This document shows, one piece after another, positions 50,121 to 58,600 of a DNA stretch of 64,000 nt. Within the stretch, counting starts at the first letter, position 1. The number at the start of each line of letters is the position of its first letter. Location of the stretch: contig NZ_JAPEOX010000002.1 in the NCBI RefSeq assembly GCF_026340675.1, positions 992,001 through 1,056,000 on the forward strand, written 5' to 3'. The stretch comes from Streptomyces sp. NBC_01264 (GTDB lineage: Bacteria; Actinomycetota; Actinomycetes; Streptomycetales; Streptomycetaceae). The position numbers and the translations under genes were made by a program. Under the pieces are notes generated by a model. The model was not told the DNA's origin. It saw only the letters and a program-made list of their open reading frames with translations, and did no database searches.

Positions 50121-50711
50121 TCAGCGAGGCGCCCGCGAAGCCGTGGGCGGCGGGGACGAGGCCGGGGGCGGCGAGACGGCCGCCGACGTGCCCGGTGGAG
50201 CGGAGGGGGAGGAACTCGGCCGTGGCGCGCCCGTACCGGACGGTGCCCGTGACGGGCTCGCGGTGGGTACGGAGGAGGGCGAAGGCGAAGGCGAGATCCG
50301 CGACGGGGACGGGGACGGCGACGCGGGCGGGGCAACGGACGGGGACGGCCCGTCCGGAACCGGCCGCGGAGCCGAGCCCGTCGGCGAGGGCGACGGCGGC
50401 GCGGCCGGCGGCGCCGGTACCGGGCCCGGGCGGACCGGAGAGTCCGGTGCCAGTACGGCGTACCCCACCACCACCGCGGCGGCCGCCGCCAGCCCCGCCA
50501 GGGGCAGCGCGAAACCGCGCGGCCAGGCCCACGGCAGTCGTCGGGCCCCGAGCCCCGGCGGCTGCGCCGGACGCAGTTCGCGCACGGTGATCCCGGCCGC
50601 GCGGGCGGCCAGGGCCTGCCGCAGCCGGTACTCGACCGGCCGCCCGGCCGGTGCCCCGGAGGGCTCGTTCATCCCGGACGGCCCGGAAGGCGGCGCCTGT
50701 CCACGCGTCAT
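50121..50711 (-). CDS. Single-pass membrane protein coupled to the ECF sigma gene (possible anti-sigma factor)
   Basis: 196 residues; the ATG at 50711 overlaps the sigma stop (ATGA). About 75 cytoplasmic residues contain PVEYRLRQALAARAAGITVREL, then comes one membrane helix (FALPLAGLAAAAAVVVGYAVL) and an extracellular low-complexity tail rich in Pro, Ser and Ala (repeated SPSP). The topology and operon position are those of an anti-sigma regulator, but no zinc-binding HxxxCxxC motif is present. It may hold or release the sigma factor in response to an envelope signal, or be only a wall-spanning protein. Confidence 0.65.
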   Translation of the reverse strand: MTRGQAPPSGPSGMNEPSGAPAGRPVEYRLRQALAARAAGITVRELRPAQPPGLGARRLPWAWPRGFALPLAGLAAAAAVVVGYAVLAPDSPVRPGPVPAPPAAPPSPSPTGSAPRPVPDGPSPSVAPPASPSPSPSRISPSPSPSSVPTASPSRAPSGTGAPRPSSSPSAPPGTSAAVSPPPASSPPPTASRAPR

Positions 50712-51373
50712 ATCCGACCCTCCAGAATCCGTTCCAGCGCGTCCAGCCCACGGCTCGCGTTCGATTTGACCGCCCCCCGGCTGATCCCCAGCGTCTCGGC
50801 TATCTCCGCCTCGCTGAGGTCCGCCCAGTAGCGCAGCACCAGGACCTGCCGCCGCCTCGGCGTCAGCCGCCCCAGCGCGGCGAGGACCTCGCGGTGCGCC
50901 TCGTCGAGGACCACGGAGGCCTCGGCGGAGGGTACGTCGGCGGGTGCCTGCGGGGTCCACGCACGGGCGGTCCGGCGGCGGCGCAGTACGGAGCGGGCCG
51001 TGTTGACGACGGCGGTGCGCAGGTAGCCCAGCGCGTTGTCCACCTCCGTGATCCGCTCGCCGTGGCGCCGGTACAAGGCCGTGAAGGCGTCCTGGACCAC
51101 GTCCTCGGCGGTGCCCAGATCGTCCACCAGCAGCACCGCCAGCCGGACCATCGGCAGCCGGTGGGCGTGGTAGAGCTCGGTCACGGTGGGCGGCGGGCCG
51201 CCCGGCTCGCCGGGGTGGCCGTACGTGTAGCCGTGCCGGTACGGCTCCGTCGGCGCGGGCGGGGCCTGCGCGGCCGAGGAGCGCTCACGGCGCAGCAGGA
51301 ACGACCACAAGCCCCGCCACGGTCGGTCGAAACCGGTCGCGGCGGGGCCCAGGGATGGTGCGAGGTGGAGCAC
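50708..51373 (-). CDS. ECF-type RNA polymerase sigma factor
   Basis: 221 residues from the GTG at 51373, 8 bases after the LAHTG gene stop. Sigma region 2 is VTELYHAHRLPMVRLAVLLVDDLGTAEDVVQDAFTALYRRH (in parts), followed by DNALGYLRTAVVNTARSVLRRRRTARAW. Region 4 is ALGRLTPRRRQVLVLRYWADLSEAEIAETLGISRGAVKSNASRGLDALER (in parts). It begins with about 50 unconserved residues, so a shorter start is possible. It likely directs a small regulon for cell-surface functions, judged by its neighbours. Confidence 0.93.
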   Translation of the reverse strand: MLHLAPSLGPAATGFDRPWRGLWSFLLRRERSSAAQAPPAPTEPYRHGYTYGHPGEPGGPPPTVTELYHAHRLPMVRLAVLLVDDLGTAEDVVQDAFTALYRRHGERITEVDNALGYLRTAVVNTARSVLRRRRTARAWTPQAPADVPSAEASVVLDEAHREVLAALGRLTPRRRQVLVLRYWADLSEAEIAETLGISRGAVKSNASRGLDALERILEGRI

Positions 51374-51381
51374 GGTGGTCC

Positions 51382-51846
51382 TCAGCCGTTGGCGCGGCGC
51401 CGCAGGGTGTACAGGGTCGCGGCCCCGGCGGTGATCAGCACGGCGGCCCCGGCGCCGAGTGCGGCATTGGTGGCGGAGGAGCCAGTATGCGCGAGCTCGG
51501 ATCCGCCGGACGAGGAGGGGGCGGGGCTGGGAGCCGCGCTGGGGACGGCGGTCGGCTTCCCGCTCGGCACAACGGTCGGGGCAGCGCTCGCCGACGTGCT
51601 CGGGCGCGCGCTGGGGGTCGCGGTCGGCGGCCGGCTCACCGAGGGAGCCGGGGCCGAAGGGGCCACGCTCGGCGCCGTGCTGGGCGTGGGCGTCGCCGGT
51701 GCGGGCGCGGCCACGGTGGGCGAGGCGGAGGGCGCCCCTGCTGCTGCGGAGGCCGGCCCGGCCAGCGCGAGGGCCGCGCCGGCGGCGGCGACGGCGAGGG
51801 CCGCCGTCCTGCGGACGGACAGCGGGGAGCGCTTCAGGTTCTTCAC
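51382..51846 (-). CDS. LAHTG sortase-anchored Ser/Pro/Ala-rich surface protein
   Basis: 154 residues, GTG at 51846 with GGAG upstream. It has a signal peptide (MKNLKRSPLSVRRTAALAV to about GPASAAAG), a roughly 85-residue Ala/Pro/Ser/Thr-rich stalk, then the sorting signal: LAHTG, a membrane segment (NAALGAGAAVLITAGAATLYTL) and RRRANG. LAxTG is the motif used by class E sortases of Streptomyces, so the protein should be covalently fixed to peptidoglycan. It is the first gene of an operon with the ECF sigma factor and a membrane protein. Confidence 0.88.
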   Translation of the reverse strand: MKNLKRSPLSVRRTAALAVAAAGAALALAGPASAAAGAPSASPTVAAPAPATPTPSTAPSVAPSAPAPSVSRPPTATPSARPSTSASAAPTVVPSGKPTAVPSAAPSPAPSSSGGSELAHTGSSATNAALGAGAAVLITAGAATLYTLRRRANG

Positions 51847-52017
51847 GGTGGTTCTCCACGGTCGGCTGCGGGGCGCGGGATCACGCCCTCACCCCCGCAC
51901 GACGCGCGAGTGCCCGGGAGGTTGCCGCCGGTTCCGAAAAACTTTTCGCGGATGTCCTGAACGGCCCCGCGCACGGCCCCCCCACGGCCCTCCGGCATCA
52001 CCCCCGAAGCCGCCCGC

Positions 52018-53625
52018 TCAGACCAGGCGCGGGTCCATCGACCCCCGCGACCCCCGCGACCCCCGTTGCCCTCGTGCCTCCCGCAGCCGCCGCAGGGCCG
52101 TGCCGATGACGGCCACGCCCTCCTCGATCTCCCCCGCCGTGCCCGCCGCGTAGCCGAGGACCAGGCCCGGAGCCCCCGGGGTCACCCGGTGCCAGGACAA
52201 CGGATGCGCCTTCACCCCGAGGTCCAGGGCCGCGGCCGCGAGAGCGGTGTCGTCGAGGCCGGCGAGCCCGGTGGGTTCGCCGTCGAAGGTGACCATCAGG
52301 TGCAGCCCGGCCGCCGCCCCGTGCACCCGCGCGCCCGGTAGTTCAGCGCCGATCGCGCGGAGCATCGCGTCCCGGCGGGCCCGGTGGCGCCGGCGTACGA
52401 AGCGCAGGTGGCGTTCCAGCTCCCCCGAGGCCATCAGCCGGGCCAGCACCAGCTGGGCGAGGACGGGATTGCCGAGGTCGGCGTAGCGCTTGGCCTCGAT
52501 GACGGCGTCCAGCCGGCGCGGCGGGACCAGCAGCCAGCCCAGGCGCAGGGCGGGGGCGAGGAGTTTGGAGACGCTTCCGGTGTAGCAGACGGCGTCCGGG
52601 AGCAGGGCCCGCAGCGCGGGGACGGGGGCGCGGTCGTAGCGGTGTTCGGCGTCGTAGTCGTCCTCGATGACGACTCCCCCGGCCGCTGCCCAGCCGAGCA
52701 GCTCGCGGCGGCGTTCCCCGTCGAGGACGACCCCGGTCGGGAACTGGTGCGCCGGTGTCAGCACCACCGCCTGGGCCGGGCCGGCCGTCAGGGCGGCGGT
52801 TTCGATGCCGCCCGCGTCCACCGGTACGGGCAGGAGTTCCATGCCTCCGTGCACCAGTTGCTGCCGCGCCCCCAGCGAGCCGGGATCCTCCACGGCCACG
52901 CGCCGTACGCCCTCCGCGCGCAGCACCTGGGCCAGCAGTCCGAGCGCCTGGGCCACGCCCGCCACCACGACCACCTCGTCGGGGGCGGCCCGGATCCCGC
53001 GGTTGAGGGCGAGCCAGCCGACGATCGCCTCGCGCAGCGCGGGGGCGCCCTGCGGGTTCCCGTAGCCGAAGTCGGCGGGGGTGAGCTCGGCCAGGACCCG
53101 GCGCTCCGCCTGGAGCCAGGCCGTACGCGGGAACGCCGTCAGGTCGGGCGCCCCGGGCGAGAGGTCGATCCGGGACGGGGCGGCGCGCAGCGCGTCGACG
53201 AGGCCGCCGCGCGGGCCCGGGGTGAACGGGCCGGCCCGATCAGGGACTCCGGACCGGGCGGTCCCCGACCGGGCAGGCCCGGACCGGGGCAGCCGCTCGG
53301 TCACCGGGGCGGCCACCACCACGGTCCCCGCGCGGCCGCGGCCGGCCACCTGGCCGGTCTCCGCCAGCCGCTGGTACGCCTCGGTGACCAGCCCCCGGGA
53401 GACCCCGAGCTCGGCGGCGAGGACACGGCTGGCCGGGAGCCGGCTGCCGACGGCGAGCCTGCCGTCGGCGATGGCGGCACGCAGCCGGTCGGCGAGCCAC
53501 TCGGTCCGGCCGCCGGCGGGGGCCCGCCCGATGTCGAGCTGGAGGAAGTCCGACCCGGCTGTCCGGAGGATGGCCGGCCCGGCTGTTTCGGACCCCTTGA
53601 CGGCGCTTCCTTTGGACCTGTCCAC
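52018..53625 (-). CDS. MocR/PdxR-type GntR-aminotransferase regulator
   Basis: 535 residues from the GTG at 53625, which lies inside the operator, so the mRNA may be leaderless. The N-terminal winged helix is GntR-like: WLADRLRAAIADGRLAVGSRLPASRVLAAELGVSRGLVTEAYQRLAETGQV (in parts). After a Pro/Arg-rich linker comes a fold-type I aminotransferase domain: DFGYGNPQGAPALREAI, VAGVAQALGLLAQVL, VIEDDYDAEHRYDRAP and the PLP Lys in YTGSVSKLLAPALRLGWL. MocR proteins use PLP or an amino-acid-PLP adduct as effector. The divergent EamA transporter is the likely target. Confidence 0.92.
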   Translation of the reverse strand: MDRSKGSAVKGSETAGPAILRTAGSDFLQLDIGRAPAGGRTEWLADRLRAAIADGRLAVGSRLPASRVLAAELGVSRGLVTEAYQRLAETGQVAGRGRAGTVVVAAPVTERLPRSGPARSGTARSGVPDRAGPFTPGPRGGLVDALRAAPSRIDLSPGAPDLTAFPRTAWLQAERRVLAELTPADFGYGNPQGAPALREAIVGWLALNRGIRAAPDEVVVVAGVAQALGLLAQVLRAEGVRRVAVEDPGSLGARQQLVHGGMELLPVPVDAGGIETAALTAGPAQAVVLTPAHQFPTGVVLDGERRRELLGWAAAGGVVIEDDYDAEHRYDRAPVPALRALLPDAVCYTGSVSKLLAPALRLGWLLVPPRRLDAVIEAKRYADLGNPVLAQLVLARLMASGELERHLRFVRRRHRARRDAMLRAIGAELPGARVHGAAAGLHLMVTFDGEPTGLAGLDDTALAAAALDLGVKAHPLSWHRVTPGAPGLVLGYAAGTAGEIEEGVAVIGTALRRLREARGQRGSRGSRGSMDPRLV

Positions 53626-53632
53626 AGGTCCA
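53613..53632. promoter_or_regulatory. Operator overlapping the MocR start codon
   Basis: TGGACCTGtccaCAGGTCCA is a perfect 8-bp-arm inverted repeat. It includes the GTG start of the MocR gene (53625) and ends 21 bases before the EamA start, so one bound dimer could block both. Confidence 0.7.
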
Positions 53633-53653
53633 TTGTGGCCCCAGGCTCGAGGT

Positions 53654-54718
53654 ATGAGCACCTCACCTCCTCCCTCTCCTCCCCCTCCCTCCACTCCCCG
53701 CCCTTCGGCCCGGCACGTGCGCGACCTCGCCCCCGGCATCGTCGGCATGGTCCTCGTCGGCAGCAGCGTCACCCTCTCCCGTTCCCTCGTGGACGCCCCG
53801 CTCTTCGGCGTGCAGGCCGTCCGGTACGCGCTGGCCGCGCTGCTCCTGTACGGCCTGGCCCGCGGCGCCCGGGTACCGATCAGGGCCCCGCGCGGCCGGG
53901 AGTGGCTGTGGCTGGGCGGGGTCGCCGCGACCGGGCTGGTGCTGTTCAACGTGGCCGTCGTACGGGGCGTCGCGCACGCGGAGCCGGCCGTCATCGCCGT
54001 CGCCGTGGCCTGCGCACCGGTCCTGCTCGGGGTGATCGGTCCGCTGCTGGAGGGCCGCGGGCCCAGCCGCCGGGTGCTGCTGGCCGCTCCGGTGGTCGTC
54101 ACCGGGGCGGTGCTGGTGGAGGGAACGGGCCGGACGGACGCGGCCGGGGTCGGATGGGCCGCGCTCGCGCTGGGCTGCGAGGCCGGATTCACCCTGCTCG
54201 CGGTGCCGGTGCTGAGACGTCACGGGGCGTGGGGGGTGTCGCTGCACGCGGTGTGGATGGGCGCGGTGATGCTGGCGGTGCTCACGGTGTGCGTCGAGGG
54301 GCCCGCGGAGCTCGTGACCGTGAGCCCGCGCCAGTGGGCCGCCGCCGGCTACCTCGCCGTGATGGTGACCGCGGTGGCCTTCCTCCTCTGGTACCGCACG
54401 GTGGCCGCAGTGGGCTCCGGCCGGGCCGGGCTGCTCACCGGGGTGGCCCCGCTCGCGGCGGCGGGCGCGGGAGCCGTCACCGGCGGCGGGGTGCCGGAGC
54501 CGGCGGTGTGGCTGGGCCTGGCCGTGGTGGTCGCCGGGCTGGCGGCCGGACTCAGGCCGGAGCGGGGCCCGGGCGGTCCGGCGGGCGTCCTGTCCGCGCC
54601 GGTCACGCCGCCCGCGCCCGCCATGTCCGTCATGCCGGTCACGTCAGCCACGCCAGCCACATCTGCCACACCCGTCACACGAAAGCCTCGTAGCGCCCAT
54701 GAGTCCACGGCCCCTTGA
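53654..54718 (+). CDS. EamA/DMT-family exporter
   Basis: 354 residues from the ATG at 53654. Ten membrane helices in two EamA repeats are visible, starting LAPGIVGMVLVGSSVTLSRSL. The first repeat includes FGVQAVRYALAALLLYG, and the second GWAALALGCEAGFTLLAVPVL and AAGYLAVMVTAVAFLLWYRTV. The N- and C-terminal tails are low-complexity (SPPPPSTP; repeated SATPAT). Transporters of this type next to MocR regulators often export amino acids or related compounds. Its TGA overlaps the TTG of the next frame, but the AraC gene probably starts further on. Confidence 0.87.
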   Translation: MSTSPPPSPPPPSTPRPSARHVRDLAPGIVGMVLVGSSVTLSRSLVDAPLFGVQAVRYALAALLLYGLARGARVPIRAPRGREWLWLGGVAATGLVLFNVAVVRGVAHAEPAVIAVAVACAPVLLGVIGPLLEGRGPSRRVLLAAPVVVTGAVLVEGTGRTDAAGVGWAALALGCEAGFTLLAVPVLRRHGAWGVSLHAVWMGAVMLAVLTVCVEGPAELVTVSPRQWAAAGYLAVMVTAVAFLLWYRTVAAVGSGRAGLLTGVAPLAAAGAGAVTGGGVPEPAVWLGLAVVVAGLAAGLRPERGPGGPAGVLSAPVTPPAPAMSVMPVTSATPATSATPVTRKPRSAHESTAP

Positions 54719-54730
54719 GCACTCCCCGCC

Positions 54731-54743
54731 TTGTGGATCACAA
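54731..54743. promoter_or_regulatory. TTGTG-GAT-CACAA palindrome before the AraC gene
   Basis: A perfect 13-bp inverted repeat (5-bp arms, 3-base centre), 7 bases upstream of the proposed AraC ATG at 54751 and 12 bases after the EamA stop. It may be an operator for the AraC gene; its position overlaps longer possible N-termini. Confidence 0.4.
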
Positions 54744-54750
54744 TCCGCAG

Positions 54751-55656
54751 ATGGGAACGCCTCCGTACAGCAGCTGGATGCGGTACTTCTCGCCGACCGC
54801 CAACCACCGCCGGCTCGGGCTGGTGTGCCTCGGTGTGGGGGTGCAGCAGGGTGAGCTGCCGGTGGTCGGCCCGCGCGTGCTCGACCACCACGTCGCGGTG
54901 GTGGTCTGCGCCGGCCGGGGCTGGTTCAGCCACGGCGGGCGGGCCCCGCAGCCCGTGACGGCCCCGGCGCTGCTGTGGCTCGTGCCCGGGGTGGAGCACC
55001 ACTACGGCCCCGATCCGCGGACCGGCTGGGACGAGTGCTTCGTGGATTTCGCCGGCCACAGCGTGGAGGCGTACACCGACCTCGGCTACCTCACCCCCGA
55101 CCGGCCGCTGGTACCGCTCAGCGACACGGCCGGGGTGCGGCACGTGGTCGACGGGATCGTCCGGGCGGCCCGGCTCGGCGGCCCCCTGCTGGAGGTGGAG
55201 GCCGCCGCGGCCGTGCACGCGCTGCTCGTCGCGCTGCGCTACGCCCGGGCCGGGGTGTCGCGGCAGGGGGACACCGTGATGGACACCCTGGCCCGGGACG
55301 CGCTGCTGCCGATCTCGGTGGCCGACCACGCCGCCCGGCTCGGGATGAGCCTCCCCGAACTGCGCGGGGCGGTGCGGGGCAGTACCGGGGAGGGGGTCAA
55401 GGAGTACCTCCTCGGCATCCGCCTGAGCCGGGCGAAGGAGCTGCTGGCCCGGACCGACCTGCCGGTCGCCGGGGTCGCCCGGCGGGTCGGTTACGCGGAC
55501 GCCGCCTACTTCAGCAGGCTGTTCAGCCGCCGGGTGGGCATGGCGCCCGTCCGGTTCCGTCAGCAGCAGTCGGTGCAGCAGCAGTCGCCGCGTCGGCTCC
55601 TCTCGCCACCGGAGGCGATACCGCAGGCGGGCGTCACGGCAGGTAGCCGACGTTGA
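54751..55656 (+). CDS. AraC-family regulator overlapping the GH101 gene
   Basis: 301 residues from the ATG at 54751; TTG 54715 and GTG 54733 are in-frame alternatives. The N-terminal cupin-like domain has RLGLVCLGVGVQQGELPVV and PALLWLVPGVEHHYGPDPRTGWDECFVDFAGHS (in parts). The C-terminal AraC domain reads PISVADHAARLGMSLPELRGAVRGSTGEGVKEYLLGIRLSRAKELLA (in parts) and VARRVGYADAAYFSRLFSRRVGMAPVRFR (in parts). This layout is typical of sugar-responsive AraC regulators. Its last 23 bases overlap the convergent GH101 gene, which it may control. Confidence 0.88.
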   Translation: MGTPPYSSWMRYFSPTANHRRLGLVCLGVGVQQGELPVVGPRVLDHHVAVVVCAGRGWFSHGGRAPQPVTAPALLWLVPGVEHHYGPDPRTGWDECFVDFAGHSVEAYTDLGYLTPDRPLVPLSDTAGVRHVVDGIVRAARLGGPLLEVEAAAAVHALLVALRYARAGVSRQGDTVMDTLARDALLPISVADHAARLGMSLPELRGAVRGSTGEGVKEYLLGIRLSRAKELLARTDLPVAGVARRVGYADAAYFSRLFSRRVGMAPVRFRQQQSVQQQSPRRLLSPPEAIPQAGVTAGSRR

Positions 55657-58600
55657 GTTCCGCGACCGCCGTCCACGGATTGCCCGAAACCTCGCTCGTG
55701 GCCTTGAGCTTGACGTAGCGGGCGGTGCGCGCCGTGAAGGTCACGTCCTGCTGCGCCGTGGTGTTGGCGAAGGTGCCCGAGGCCGCCGCGGTCCCCCAGG
55801 TGACCCCGTCCGTGGACGTGAGCACCTGGTAGGCGGCGATGCGGCCGTTGCTCTGCGTCTGCCGGGGCAGGTAGTGCAGGGCGGAGACGTTGTACGAGGC
55901 CCCGAGGTCGAGGGTGATCTCGTGCGGCATCGGCGCGGTGGCCTGGTACCACTGGGTGTGCCAGATGGTGGCGCTGTCCCCGTCGAGCACGTTGGCCGCG
56001 GCGCCGTTCTCGCCCGCGGTCTCCTGGCTGTCGACGGCCTTGACGCTCATCTGCGTCTGCGGGACAAGAAGTTCACCGCCGGTCCCGGAGCCGAGGTCGT
56101 CGACGGCGAGGTCGTCGAGGATGAAGTCGGCCTCGTTGTGGGAGCCTTCGCCGGTGACCTTCCGTACGCCGATCCAGGCGTCGGTGCCCGCGGTGAAGGT
56201 CTTGGTGAAGGTGGTGGCCGTCCGGGCCTGGTTCAGCGCGGTGGCCGTCTCGGTGCTGCCGGAGCCGGTGATGAACTGGTAGTCCCCGCTGAAGCCGTTC
56301 TCGTAGCTGAAGGTGACCTTGTACGAGCGGCCGGGCGTCAGCCGCAGGGTCTGCGGGAGGGTGCGGTAGACCAGGCCCTGCCGCTCCTCGTGCGACTTCA
56401 GCGAGTTCTGCCCGCTGATCACGTCGTCGACCAGCTTCCCGCTCCAACCCGCTTGGGTGTACGGGGCGTTGCGCTGGGCGATGTGGGTGCGCGGGTCGGT
56501 GGCGGAGCCGCCGGCGCCGCCGAAGGCGAAGGGGCCCCAGCCCGCGTCGACGTTCTCGAAGTCCTCGGTGAACCAGTGGCCGTTCAGCGGGGTGCGGGCG
56601 GAGCGGACGACCCGTACGTCGTCCAGGTAGACGGTGCCCGGCCCGGAGGCCGCGGACAGTTTGAGGGTGGCCGTCGACTGCCCCGCGGGGACGTCGAAGA
56701 GCACCTTCATCCGCTGCATCTTGGTGCCGTTCTTCTCACTGCCGCCGAGGCTGTTGGTCAGTGTCGAGGAGTCGGCGTAGACGGAGGCGGCCGTGCCTCC
56801 GGCCGGGGTCACGCCCAGGGTGGCGGCGCGTCCTGCCGGGGTGGTGACCCAGACGGAGGCGGCGTAGGTGCCGGGGGCGAGCCCGGTGAGCTGCTGGGAG
56901 ACGGCGGGCGCGGTGCTCGGGGCCATCGTGAGCTCGTTCTGCCCCTGGGAGTTGCGGGTGACGGCGGCGCCGGTCCCGGTGACGCTCCAGGTGTTCAGGT
57001 TGCCGGAGAAGAAGGAGGGGTCCTTGACGGGGGCGCCCTCGCCCCAGTTCGGGTCGGCCTGGGCGGGAGCGGCTCCGTTGGTCACGACGTAGGCGGTCTT
57101 CGCGGCGGCGTCGATGGTGACCTGCCCGCCGGTGACGGCCAGGTCACCGACGAGCTGGCGGCCGGTGTCGGTCAGCTTGTACAGCTTGGGCGAGGACCAG
57201 CCGGCCGGGAGGGTCCAGGTGGTGGAGGCTGCCTTGTCGTTCCAGTGGTAGAGCTTGCCGTCGCGCGGGAGCAGGTAGGCGGAGCCGTCGAGGACGGTGC
57301 GGCCGGCCGTGGTGATCTTGCGGGTGTTCCCCGAGGTGGTGACGGTGGTGCCGTTGACGAGGGTGACCGCATTGGCGGTCCACTTCACGATCGGCGATTC
57401 CTGGAGGTACTTGGTCGGCAGGTTGGTCGCGAAGGTGGTGCTGAGGAAGGAGGTGAAGTCCCGCTTGCCCTGCCAGCCCTCGTAGGCGGTGATCTCGGCG
57501 CCGCCGAGCAGCGGGTTGGCGGCGATCCAGTCGTCCTTGGTGTGGTTGGCGATGAAGCGGGCGATGTTCGAGTTGATGCCCTTGAGGTCGCTGCCGCCGT
57601 AGTTGACGTCGGTGGCCCAGTGGTGCCAGAGGGACTGCCCGGTCATCGAGGCGGGGAACTCGGTGGCGAGCTGGAAGCCGAGGCCGCCGATCTCGCGTTC
57701 GAGCTTGCGCGAGACGTAGCCGTCGCCGTACCAGACATCCACGTAGAGGAAGTCCAGGCCGGGCGCCGCCGCCTTGAGGTCCTGGAACCGCTTGAGGCGC
57801 TCGCCGGACTGGCCGTCCTTGCGGGTGTCCACGTAGTACGACTGGTCGAGCCAGTCCCAGCCGAGCCCGCCGGTCTGGTGCGCCGGGTCGAAGGTGGCCG
57901 AGACCGGGTACTCCTCGGTGGCGTTGACGTGGACGCCGAAGTCGGCGTTGTAGGTGTGGCCGACGGTGGTGAGGGTGTTCAGGTCGGTGGCCCCGCCGAG
58001 CTTGGAGCCGATGTTCTTGTAGTCCATGTGGGCCGAGTCGTGGCCCTCGGAGGCGTACCCCTTGAGCAGGACGAACTGGCCGAGGCCGTCGGTGGCGAGG
58101 TTGACCCGCTTGGTCTCGTCGAGGGTCTCGGAGAAGGGATGGGTGGCCGCAGAGGCGAAGTTGAAGGGGATGCGCTGCACGACCCGGTCGGCGGTGTGCT
58201 GCCAGCCGGTGGGAGCGGTCCAGATGTCGCGGTAGGCGACCGCCGCGTCCTGCCAGTCCACGGTGGAGTCGGCGTTGCGGTCGGCCGTGATCGCGACGCG
58301 GACGTAGGGCAGCGGCTCGGTGTCGGTGTCGGCGGCGCCCGAGGAACGGTAGAGCCAGGATCCGCTCCACAGGCCGGCCCGGCGGTAGGTTCCCTTGTCG
58401 GTGACCTGCTTGCTGATCCGGCCGTTCTCGCTCGCGGTGCCGCCGGAGGGGGCGTCGTAGTACGAGTTGGAGTCGATGGCCGCGGCCAGCTTGCCGGTGT
58501 TGGCCAGCCCGTACATCACGGTCGTGGCGGCGGCGTCCACCGGTGTGCTCGCGGTGATCGGGGTGAAGGTGTCCCCGGTACCGGTGGTGGCGGTGTGCAT

